Source of the DNA: JAMIFN01 sp964608575
GTDB taxonomy: Bacteria; Pseudomonadota; Gammaproteobacteria; Burkholderiales; Burkholderiaceae_C
NCBI GenBank assembly: GCA_964608575.1
Contig: CAZSPW010000069.1
Location: 1 to 9,915 of the forward strand
Length of the DNA: 9,915 bases
Direction: 5' to 3'
The position numbers and the translations under genes were made by a program. The notes below the pieces were generated by a model. That model saw nothing but the letters and a program-made list of their open reading frames with translations, was not told the DNA's origin and did no database searches. The first letter of the stretch is position 1; each line of letters starts with the position of its first letter. Positions 1 through 6,066 of the stretch are shown in pieces.

Positions 1-3
1 GTT

Positions 4-2880
4 TTAAGCCAGCGCACGGTTTTCGCCAGCGCCAAACAGATTGCTTTCGCAACGCAGGCAGATGCCCGCGTGTTCGCTGTCAAGCTGCACATCATCGGTG
101 TAATGCCAGCAGCGCACGCATTTGGTTTTGGCCGTGGGCTGCACGCTGATTTGCAGGGGGGTGTCGGCTGCGCCTTGGTGCAAGGTGGCGACTGAGCTAA
201 TCAGCACAAATTTCAAATCCGCACCTAGGCTGGCCAAGTCGGCATAGTCTTGGCCGCTGGCCGTGAGGCTGATTTCGGCCTGCAGCGAAGCGCCAATCTT
301 GCCCGCTTCGCGCAGGGTTTCGGCTTCTTTGTTCACGGCTTCGCGGATGGCGCGGATGCGCTGCCATTTGGCCAATAAATCGGTATGCGTTTGGCCAGAT
401 AAATCGCCGTAATCGGCATATTGCTCGATAAAGATGGAGGGGGATTTGCCCACCAGTGCCCAGATTTCTTCGGCAGTGAAGCTGAGGAAGGGCGCCATCC
501 AGCGCAAAACAGCCTGCAAGATGTGGTGCAGGGCGGTTTGCGCGCTGCGCCGTGCGGCTGAATTGGCCGCCGTGGTGTAGAGGCGGTCTTTGAGCACATC
601 CAGATAAAAGCCGCCCAAATCTTCTGAGCAAAATTGCTGGATTTTGCTGACCACAGGGTGGAATTCATAGGCTTTGTAATGCGCCAGAATTTCATCTTGC
701 AATTGCGCTGTGCGCAGCAGTGCCCAGCGATCGAGTTCCAGCATGTTTTGTGCTTGAACCTCGTCCCGCGCCAAATCAAAATCGCTGGTATTGGCCAGCA
801 AAAAGCGCAGGGTATTGCGGATGCGGCGGTAGGCATCAACCACGCGCGCCAAGATTTTGTCGTCGATCCCTAAGTCGCCCGAGTAATCGGTAGCGGCGAC
901 CCAAAGGCGAATAATTTCTGCGCCCATTTTTCCGCTAACTTCTTGCGGCGCAATCACATTGCCGACCGACTTGCTCATCTTGCGGCCTTTGCCATCCACC
1001 GTGAAGCCGTGGGTCAGCAGGGCTTTGTAGGGGGCGCGGTCGTACAGGGCGCAGGCCAGCAGCAACGAAGAATGGAACCAGCCACGGTGTTGGTCGTGGC
1101 CTTCTAAATACAAATCGGCTTCGGGGCCAGCCGCGTGCGCGGCGCCCGCGTGGGAGCCACGCAATACATGCTCGAAAGTGGAGCCTGAATCAAACCAAAC
1201 TTCCAGAATGTCTGTGCTTTTGGTATAGCTCTTGGCGTCTTCTGCGCCCAAGATGTCTTCGGCCGTCACGCGGCTCCAGGCTTCCACGCCGCCTTGCTCG
1301 ATCATGTCAGCCGCCTGATCCATGATTTCCATGGTGCGTGGGTGCAATTCGCCACTATCTTGGTGAATAAAGAAAGGGATGGGCACGCCCCAAGAGCGTT
1401 GGCGGCTGATGCACCAATCAGGGCGATTGGCAATCATGTCGCGCAGGCGGGTGCGGCCATTTTCGGGGTAGAACGCGGTTTGCTCGATGGCCGCCAGCGC
1501 GGTTTGGCGTAGGGTTTTGGGCGCTTTGTCTTTGGTGAATACGCCTTCGCCCTCATCCATGCGGATAAACCACTGCGCCGCTGCGCGGTAGATGACGGGG
1601 GTTTTATGCCGCCAGCAGTGCGGGTAGCTGTGTTCCATAGGGCTGGTGGCCAGCAGGCGGCCATGCTCTTGCAGGGTTTGCAAAATCACAGGCACAGCCT
1701 TCCAGATGTGCAGGCCGCCAAATAAGGGTAGCTCGGGCGCGTACACGCCATTGCCTTGCACGGGATTGAGAATGTCCTTGTATTTCAGGCCGTGCGCCAC
1801 GCAGCTATTGAAGTCATCTAAGCCATAAGCGGGGGCGGAATGCACCACACCTGTGCCGTCGGCATCGCTGACATAGTCAGCAAGATACAGGGGTGCAGTG
1901 CGGCGGTAGCTGTAGGCATTGCCATCTTTTTCTGTAGCCAAGTCATACAGCGGGTGGCGGAATACCTGGCCGCGCAATACTTCGCCTTTGGCTGTGGCCA
2001 AAACTTGGCCTTGGCCTTCTAAGCCAAAACGCGCCAAGCATTTCTCCACCAAATTCGCACCCAGTAACAGCACGCCTTTGGGGGTGTCCACCAGAGCGTA
2101 TTCCAATTCGGGGTGGGCGTTCAGGGCTTGGTTGGCGGGTATCGTCCAGGCGGTTGTTGTCCAGATGACGGCAAAAGCTGGTTTGCCTGCGGGCAGGGCA
2201 GACAAGCCAAAGGCTTGCGCCAAGCCTTGTGCGTTATCGCTTTCAAACGCGACATCTAGTGTGTCGCTCTTTTTATCGGCGTATTCGATTTCAAATTCAG
2301 CCAAAGAGGAAGCGCAATCAAAACACCAGTACACGGGTTTGAGGCCACGATAGACAAAGCCGCGCTCCATCACGCGTTTGAATACGCGCAGCTGCCCCGC
2401 CTCGTTGGCGGGGTTCATGGTTTTGTAGGGGTTGTCCCATTCGCCCAATACGCCTAGACGTTTGAAATCTGTGCGCTGGCCGTCAATTTGTTCAGTGGCA
2501 AAAGCGCGGCTTTTGGCCTGCATATCGTCGCGGCTCAATTTGCGGCCGTGGATTTTTTCTATCGCATTTTCAATCGGCAGGCCGTGGCAGTCCCAGCCTG
2601 GAATATAGGCCGCGTCATAGCCCATCAATTGCCGTGATTTGACGATCATGTCCTTCAAAATTTTATTGACGGCGTGGCCAATATGGATATTGCCATTGGC
2701 ATAGGGCGGACCGTCGTGCAGCACGAATTTCGGCGCTCCGGCACGGGCGGCGCGCAATTGTTGGTAGATGCCTTTTTCTTCCCACTCTTGCACCCATTTG
2801 GGTTCGCGTTTGGGCAAATCGCCACGCATAGGGAAAGGGGTGTCGGGCAGATTCAGGGTTTTAGAAAAATCGATGCTCAT
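4..2880 (-). CDS. ileS: Isoleucyl-tRNA synthetase (IleRS)
   Basis: Class I aminoacyl-tRNA synthetase of 958 residues (E. coli IleRS is about 938) that attaches isoleucine to tRNA-Ile in the cytoplasm. The ATP-binding HIGH motif is at residues 66-69 and KMSKS at 634-638. The class signature PGWDCHGLPIE lies near 94-104. The CP1 editing domain is present, with a threonine-rich strand TTTAWT at 241-246, Asn250, and GTGVVHSAPAYGLDD near 342-356. The C-terminal zinc finger has Cys921, Cys924, Cys941 and Cys944 in the CxxC-16-CxxC spacing of bacterial IleRS. The reading frame stays open to 3000, but that stretch is the ribF end read in another frame, so I start at the ATG giving MSIDFSKTLN. No Shine-Dalgarno sequence precedes it; the leader is C- and T-rich. 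It lies 34 bases after ribF and is probably co-transcribed with it. In this phylum lspA often follows, which would be outside the window. Stop is TAA at 4-6. Confidence 0.97.
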   Translation of the reverse strand: MSIDFSKTLNLPDTPFPMRGDLPKREPKWVQEWEEKGIYQQLRAARAGAPKFVLHDGPPYANGNIHIGHAVNKILKDMIVKSRQLMGYDAAYIPGWDCHGLPIENAIEKIHGRKLSRDDMQAKSRAFATEQIDGQRTDFKRLGVLGEWDNPYKTMNPANEAGQLRVFKRVMERGFVYRGLKPVYWCFDCASSLAEFEIEYADKKSDTLDVAFESDNAQGLAQAFGLSALPAGKPAFAVIWTTTAWTIPANQALNAHPELEYALVDTPKGVLLLGANLVEKCLARFGLEGQGQVLATAKGEVLRGQVFRHPLYDLATEKDGNAYSYRRTAPLYLADYVSDADGTGVVHSAPAYGLDDFNSCVAHGLKYKDILNPVQGNGVYAPELPLFGGLHIWKAVPVILQTLQEHGRLLATSPMEHSYPHCWRHKTPVIYRAAAQWFIRMDEGEGVFTKDKAPKTLRQTALAAIEQTAFYPENGRTRLRDMIANRPDWCISRQRSWGVPIPFFIHQDSGELHPRTMEIMDQAADMIEQGGVEAWSRVTAEDILGAEDAKSYTKSTDILEVWFDSGSTFEHVLRGSHAGAAHAAGPEADLYLEGHDQHRGWFHSSLLLACALYDRAPYKALLTHGFTVDGKGRKMSKSVGNVIAPQEVSGKMGAEIIRLWVAATDYSGDLGIDDKILARVVDAYRRIRNTLRFLLANTSDFDLARDEVQAQNMLELDRWALLRTAQLQDEILAHYKAYEFHPVVSKIQQFCSEDLGGFYLDVLKDRLYTTAANSAARRSAQTALHHILQAVLRWMAPFLSFTAEEIWALVGKSPSIFIEQYADYGDLSGQTHTDLLAKWQRIRAIREAVNKEAETLREAGKIGASLQAEISLTASGQDYADLASLGADLKFVLISSVATLHQGAADTPLQISVQPTAKTKCVRCWHYTDDVQLDSEHAGICLRCESNLFGAGENRALA

Positions 2881-2914
2881 GGCGCGAAAAAAAGGGGGCG
2901 AAGGGGGCGGAAAT

Positions 2915-4060
2915 TTAAAAAAGCGTGTTGGCAGGCAGGATATGGGTTTTGCTCTTTTGTCGTGCAAAAAACGCACGAGCAGTTTGGCAGTCAGCCTCAA
3001 TACCAGCGGTCAGGGCGGCGAGGCTGTCGTATTTCAACTCATCGTGTAGCTTCACCAAAAACTCGACGCGAATGACGCGGCCATAGCCGTGGTAGCGCGG
3101 CAGATGTGCGGGCCAGTCGAGGATATGGGTTTCCAGCAAAACGCGCCCGCCATTGACATCATTGGGATCAATCGCTGGGCGGGTGCCAAAATTGGCTACG
3201 CCTGCTAAGGGCTGGCTATCTAAGCCATGCACTAGCACAGCAAAGATGCCACTGGCGGCGGGTTGCCAGCGTTGGTGGTGGCCGCTAAAGCGCAAATTCA
3301 GGGTGGCAAAACCGTGTTCGCGTGCGGCTGATTTACCTAGTTCGCGCCCTAATTTAGCGCCATGCACCACATGACCGCTGACGCTGTAAGGCCGGCCTAA
3401 AAGCGTGGCTGCATCAGCCAAGCGGCCTGCAGCCAGGGCTTCGCGCACGGCAGAACTGGAAACACGCAAGCCCTGGAATGGGCCTGTTGCATGCCCTACG
3501 GCAAAAGGACCCGCAGGCAGCGTAGACAAGCCAACACCAGTGCGCCCACCCGCGTGCGACCAAGCAATTTCGTAGCTGTTCATCCGCGCCACATCAAAGC
3601 CCAGCGCCATACCTGATTGGTGTAGAAAGGAAAAATCGCCTGCGCGCTTAGCGCCAAAACGAAAATCGTCACCGACCAAAAGGTATTTGGTGTTCAGGCC
3701 TGCGACCAGAATGTCCTCCACAAAGGCTTGTGGCGGCATGCTAGCCAATTTCGTATTAAATGGCAGAACAATGGTGCTATCTAAGCCGCAATTCTCCAAC
3801 TCTTGTAATTTATCGCGCAGGGTAGAGATGCGTGCAGGCGCTAATTCTGGTTTACCCAGTTGCCGCGCGAAAAAGTCTTTGGGATGGGGCTCGAAAGTTA
3901 AGGCACAGGTTTTTAAGCCTCGGTGCCTTGCTTCGCCACGCAGCAAGGCGATCATGGCCTGGTGGCCACGGTGTACGCCGTCAAAATTGCCTATAGTCAG
4001 CGCGCAGCCTGCAACTAAATCGCGCAAGGCTGCAGCTTGTAGGCCGCGAAAGACTTTCAT
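2915..4060 (-). CDS. ribF: Bifunctional riboflavin kinase / FAD synthetase
   Basis: Makes FMN from riboflavin and then FAD from FMN, using ATP, in the cytoplasm. The N-terminal FAD synthetase (nucleotidyltransferase) domain shows GNFDGVHRGH at residues 24-33, FEPHPKDFF near 56-64, GDDFRFG at 130-136 and RVSSSAVR at 199-206. The C-terminal riboflavin kinase domain begins near residue 222 (GRPYSVSGHVVHG) and contains GVANFGTRPA at 287-296 and a typical final helix with AFFARQ. The protein has 381 residues, against roughly 310-330 usually. The extra length includes about 32 Gly/Pro/Ala-rich residues at 166-197 just before RVSSS, about 8 residues before HGFATLNL, and a short C-terminal tail. The kinase PTAN motif reads ATLN (252-255). 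I chose the ATG at 4058-4060 (MKVFRGL) because family members start this way; an in-frame ATG at 4102 would add 14 atypical residues. It is the first gene of a ribF-ileS unit. Confidence 0.95.
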   Translation of the reverse strand: MKVFRGLQAAALRDLVAGCALTIGNFDGVHRGHQAMIALLRGEARHRGLKTCALTFEPHPKDFFARQLGKPELAPARISTLRDKLQELENCGLDSTIVLPFNTKLASMPPQAFVEDILVAGLNTKYLLVGDDFRFGAKRAGDFSFLHQSGMALGFDVARMNSYEIAWSHAGGRTGVGLSTLPAGPFAVGHATGPFQGLRVSSSAVREALAAGRLADAATLLGRPYSVSGHVVHGAKLGRELGKSAAREHGFATLNLRFSGHHQRWQPAASGIFAVLVHGLDSQPLAGVANFGTRPAIDPNDVNGGRVLLETHILDWPAHLPRYHGYGRVIRVEFLVKLHDELKYDSLAALTAGIEADCQTARAFFARQKSKTHILPANTLF

Positions 4061-4125
4061 AGTGGAGAATATTTGCTCTTTTTTCAATAGCGGCTGGGGC
4101 ATATTTGCTGCGCTATAAGCATTAA

Positions 4126-4131
4126 ATTATA
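4126..4131 (-). promoter_or_regulatory. Candidate -10 box for ribF-ileS
   Basis: Read on the minus strand this is TATAAT, a perfect sigma-70 -10 hexamer. Transcription would begin near 4119, giving a leader of about 60 bases to the ribF ATG. I see no good -35 hexamer at the 16-18 base spacing, where the sequence is GC-rich, so the call rests on the -10 box alone. Confidence 0.45.
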
Positions 4132-4140
4132 GGTGAGTTT

Positions 4141-4168
4141 CACTGCTGCGCCGCGCGCAGCTGCAGTG
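4141..4168. repeat. Imperfect inverted repeat between ribF and ptsN
   Basis: CACTGC at 4141-4146 is mirrored by GCAGTG at 4163-4168. The inner bases TGCGC and GCGCA also pair, with a small bulge on the right arm. It sits between the divergent ribF and ptsN -10 candidates. It could be an operator or merely a GC-rich chance hairpin. No T-tract follows it, so it is not a terminator. Confidence 0.3.
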
Positions 4169-4175
4169 CCTGCGG

Positions 4176-4181
4176 CATAAT
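4176..4181 (+). promoter_or_regulatory. Candidate -10 box for ptsN
   Basis: CATAAT matches the sigma-70 -10 consensus at five of six positions and lies 28 bases before the ptsN start, implying a leader of about 20 bases. The region about 17 bases upstream is GC-rich and shows no -35 hexamer. No sigma-54 (-24/-12) pattern was noticed here. Confidence 0.35.
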
Positions 4182-4209
4182 GGCTGCTTTCCTTTTTCTA
4201 GATGTGTGT

Positions 4210-4659
4210 ATGAATCGCCTTGCTGCTATTTTGCCTGTCTCGAACATCGTCTTGGATGCCGAGATCACTAGCAAAAAACGCGCTTTTGAAGAATTGGGGC
4301 TGCTGTTTGAAAATCAGCATGGTTTGGCGCGTGTGGCTGTGACCGATAGCTTGTTTGCGCGCGAGCGCCTAGGCTCCACAGGTTTGGGCCATGGTGTGGC
4401 AATTCCCCATGGCCGCATCAAGGGGCTGAAGCAGCCGCAAGCAGCGCTCTTGCGTTTGCGCTCACCCATAGGCTTTGACGCTCCAGATGGCCAGCATGTC
4501 AGCCTGATTATCAGTCTGCTCATTCCGCAAAACAATGCACAGCAGCACCTAGAAATTCTGTCTGATATTGCCCAAATTTTGGGCAATGAAGCCTTGCGTG
4601 AGCAACTGAAAATAGCCACTGACGCTAAGAGCTTGCATGCTTTATTAGCGGGCGGGTAA
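4210..4659 (+). CDS. ptsN: Nitrogen-PTS EIIA phosphocarrier (EIIA-Ntr)
   Basis: Terminal phosphocarrier of the nitrogen-related phosphotransferase system (PtsP-NPr-EIIA-Ntr). In other proteobacteria it regulates potassium transport, sigma-54-linked and stress processes by protein contacts rather than by sugar import. The 149-residue product is a single PTS EIIA type-2 domain. The phosphorylatable histidine is His67 in AIPHGR (64-69), preceded by the typical DSLFARERLGSTGLGHG. QQHLEILSDIAQ at 111-122 is the conserved C-terminal helix. I chose the ATG giving MNRLAAILP, the usual family start; an ATG at 4180 would add ten atypical residues. No Shine-Dalgarno sequence is visible. It stands alone here, whereas in many proteobacteria ptsN follows rpoN-hpf and, in beta members, often precedes hprK. 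None of these genes is in the window. Confidence 0.95.
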   Translation: MNRLAAILPVSNIVLDAEITSKKRAFEELGLLFENQHGLARVAVTDSLFARERLGSTGLGHGVAIPHGRIKGLKQPQAALLRLRSPIGFDAPDGQHVSLIISLLIPQNNAQQHLEILSDIAQILGNEALREQLKIATDAKSLHALLAGG

Positions 4660-4689
4660 AGCCAGCTATTTTTAGGCTTATCCCTCGGT

Positions 4690-4695
4690 TATAAT
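4690..4695 (+). promoter_or_regulatory. Candidate -10 box of dusB-fis promoter
   Basis: A perfect TATAAT lies 31 bases after the ptsN stop and 83 bases before the dusB start, placing transcription start near 4702. The -35 position holds only T-rich sequence (about 4667-4673) with poor resemblance to TTGACA. The predicted start falls inside the Fis-type palindrome described separately. Confidence 0.5.
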
Positions 4696-4696
4696 T

Positions 4697-4711
4697 GCCT
4701 AAATTTTAAGC
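4697..4711. promoter_or_regulatory. Predicted Fis-binding site at dusB-fis promoter
   Basis: GCCTAAATTTTAAGC fits every fixed position of the classical Fis core consensus GNNYRNNWNNYRNNC. It also matches the stricter high-affinity form GNTYAAAWTTTRANC at all specified positions except the third. It is the centre of a 21-base near-palindrome (4694-4714) with one mismatched pair. It covers the predicted transcription start of the operon that encodes Fis, which suggests autorepression as known for E. coli fis. Fis binding is inferred; the motif and symmetry are seen directly. Confidence 0.55.
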
Positions 4712-4735
4712 AATTTACACTCTGTTTTTTGATTT

Positions 4736-4771
4736 GCCTGCCGATGCGCAGGCTTTTTTTGCCTGTTTTTT
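4736..4771 (+). terminator. Terminator or attenuator hairpins before dusB
   Basis: GCCTGC (4736-4741) pairs with GCAGGC (4748-4753) around a six-base loop and is followed by seven T (4754-4760), the form of a Rho-independent terminator. CAGGC (4749-4753) can instead pair with GCCTG (4761-4765) across the T7 loop and is followed by six T (4766-4771) that run up to the dusB start. The two stems share an arm and exclude each other. The simplest reading is the ptsN terminator. Because the likely dusB promoter lies upstream, it may also attenuate dusB-fis. Confidence 0.55.
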
Positions 4772-4777
4772 ATGGTG

Positions 4778-5800
4778 ATGCAAATAGGTTCCTATATTCT
4801 TGCTAATGGCGTTTTTGCCGCGCCTATGGCGGGGGTAACGGATAGGCCTTTTCGCAAACTGTGTAAAAAATTGGGGGCAGGGTATGCCGTCAGTGAAATG
4901 GTTACCAGTCGCCCAGATTTGTTTAAAAGCCTGAAAACTTCGCGCCGTGCCGACCATAGGGGCGAGGTCGGGCCGATAGCGGTGCAAATTGCGGGCACAG
5001 ATGCGGCCATGATGGCCGATGCTGCCCGTTACAACATCGATCGTGGCGCGCAAATCATCGATATCAATATGGGCTGCCCAGCTAAGAAAGTCTGTAATAA
5101 ATGGGCAGGCTCAGCTTTGATGCAAGATGAAAAACTGGCGCTGGAAATTGTGGATGCCGTGGTGCAGGCTGCCGTCCCGAGCGGTGTGCCCGTGACTTTG
5201 AAGATGCGCACGGGTTGGTGCCAGCAGCATAAAAACGCCGTGGCGATTGCCCGTGCAGCCGAAAGCGCAGGTGTGGCTATGCTCACCGTGCATGGGCGCA
5301 CGCGCGAGCAAGGATATAAGGGACAGGCTGAATACGAGACCATAGCTGCAGTGAAGGCCGCAGTGCGCGTGCCCGTGGTGGCCAATGGCGACATCACTAG
5401 CCCAGAAAAAGCCCTTGCCGTGCTGCGAACCACTGGGGCAGACGCCGTGATGGTAGGGCGCGCCGCCCAGGGGCGGCCTTGGATATTCCGCGAAATGGCC
5501 CATTACTTGGCCACAGGCGAATATTTGCCACCGCCGGCTACGCAGGAGGTGCGCGATTTGTTGTTAGAGCATTTGCTGGAACATTACGAGCTGTATGGCG
5601 AATATGCAGGCGTGCGCAGCGCGCGCAAGCATATTGGCTGGTATGTGGCGGGCTTGCCTGGCGGCATGGCCTTTCGCGCGCATATGAATACTTTGGAAAA
5701 CGCTGCCGCCCAGTACGCGGCGGTGGATGCGTATTTCACGCAAATGATGCAAGAACATGGCTCTTTGCCTGCGACCTGCGCGCGTGCGGCTGCAGACTAA
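4778..5800 (+). CDS. dusB: tRNA-dihydrouridine synthase B
   Basis: FMN-dependent enzyme that reduces uridine to dihydrouridine in the tRNA D-loop using NADPH. It is a TIM-barrel Dus family protein with a C-terminal helical tRNA-binding domain; the product is 340 residues from the chosen start. Visible motifs are APMAGVTDRPFR at 15-26, SEMV at 39-42, the catalytic cysteine Cys100 in NMGCPAKKV, LKMRTGW at 141-147, VHGRTREQGY at 171-180, VANGDI at 201-206 and the phosphate-binding VMVGRAAQGRPW at 224-235. The DusB assignment follows from MGCPAKKV, RTREQGYKG and the location next to fis. Two ATGs lie six bases apart (4772, 4778); I prefer the second because relatives begin M-x-I-G-x-Y. Neither has a Shine-Dalgarno sequence, since the leader is a run of T. 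It is the first gene of the dusB-fis operon. Confidence 0.95.
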   Translation: MQIGSYILANGVFAAPMAGVTDRPFRKLCKKLGAGYAVSEMVTSRPDLFKSLKTSRRADHRGEVGPIAVQIAGTDAAMMADAARYNIDRGAQIIDINMGCPAKKVCNKWAGSALMQDEKLALEIVDAVVQAAVPSGVPVTLKMRTGWCQQHKNAVAIARAAESAGVAMLTVHGRTREQGYKGQAEYETIAAVKAAVRVPVVANGDITSPEKALAVLRTTGADAVMVGRAAQGRPWIFREMAHYLATGEYLPPPATQEVRDLLLEHLLEHYELYGEYAGVRSARKHIGWYVAGLPGGMAFRAHMNTLENAAAQYAAVDAYFTQMMQEHGSLPATCARAAAD

Positions 5801-5807
5801 GCGCAAG

Positions 5808-5831
5808 ATGGATAAAAAGAAAGACAAGTAA
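5808..5831 (+). CDS. Possible seven-codon leader ORF before fis
   Basis: ATG at 5808 opens a tiny frame coding MDKKKDK and stops with TAA at 5829-5831, one base before the fis ATG. It begins seven bases after the dusB stop. It may simply be the purine-rich ribosome binding stretch of fis that happens to contain an ATG, or it may carry ribosomes from dusB to fis. Nothing beyond position and spacing supports it. Confidence 0.2.
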   Translation: MDKKKDK

Positions 5832-5832
5832 G

Positions 5833-6066
5833 ATGAAAATCAGTATCAGCGAAAGCGTCGCGCACAACCTGCAAGCTTATTTTGACGATTTGCAGGGCGA
5901 AGATCCGGCCAATATGTACGAGATGGTGTTGAGTGTTGTGGAAAAACCGATGTTGGAAGTTGTGATGCTGCGTGCTGCGGGCAATCAATCCAAAGCTGCG
6001 CAATGGCTAGGGCTCAATCGCAATACCTTGCGGAAGAAGTTGCTGCAATACGGCTTGGCAGATTAG
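5833..6066 (+). CDS. fis: Fis-family nucleoid protein
   Basis: Dimeric DNA-bending protein that shapes the nucleoid and regulates many promoters. The product has 77 residues, against 98 in E. coli Fis. It starts at the equivalent of the first core helix (SESVAHNLQAYF aligns with the E. coli DSVKQALKNYF), so it lacks the N-terminal beta-hairpin arms that E. coli Fis uses to activate DNA invertases. Short Fis proteins are usual in betaproteobacteria. The C-terminal helix-turn-helix spans about 50-72, and its recognition helix NRNTLRKKLLQYGL (62-75) is nearly identical to the E. coli one, so a similar DNA preference is expected. The ATG follows a purine-rich stretch AAGAAAGACAAG (5817-5828). It lies 32 bases after dusB and is probably translated from the same mRNA. 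The TAG stop overlaps the stop of the convergent hydrolase gene. Confidence 0.94.
   Translation: MKISISESVAHNLQAYFDDLQGEDPANMYEMVLSVVEKPMLEVVMLRAAGNQSKAAQWLGLNRNTLRKKLLQYGLAD

Noticed and set aside
197..631. 144-codon minus-strand frame inside ileS
   Set aside because: It overlaps the conserved anticodon-binding region of IleRS in another frame and shows no protein family.
2881..3000. Upstream extension of ileS by 40 residues
   Set aside because: The added residues are the ribF end in another frame and do not resemble IleRS; the ATG at 2880 fits the family start.
4387..4414. Perfect 8-base inverted repeat GGCCATGG / CCATGGCC inside ptsN
   Set aside because: It arises from the codons for GHG and PHG around the phospho-histidine; likely codon coincidence, with a 12-base loop and no T-tract.
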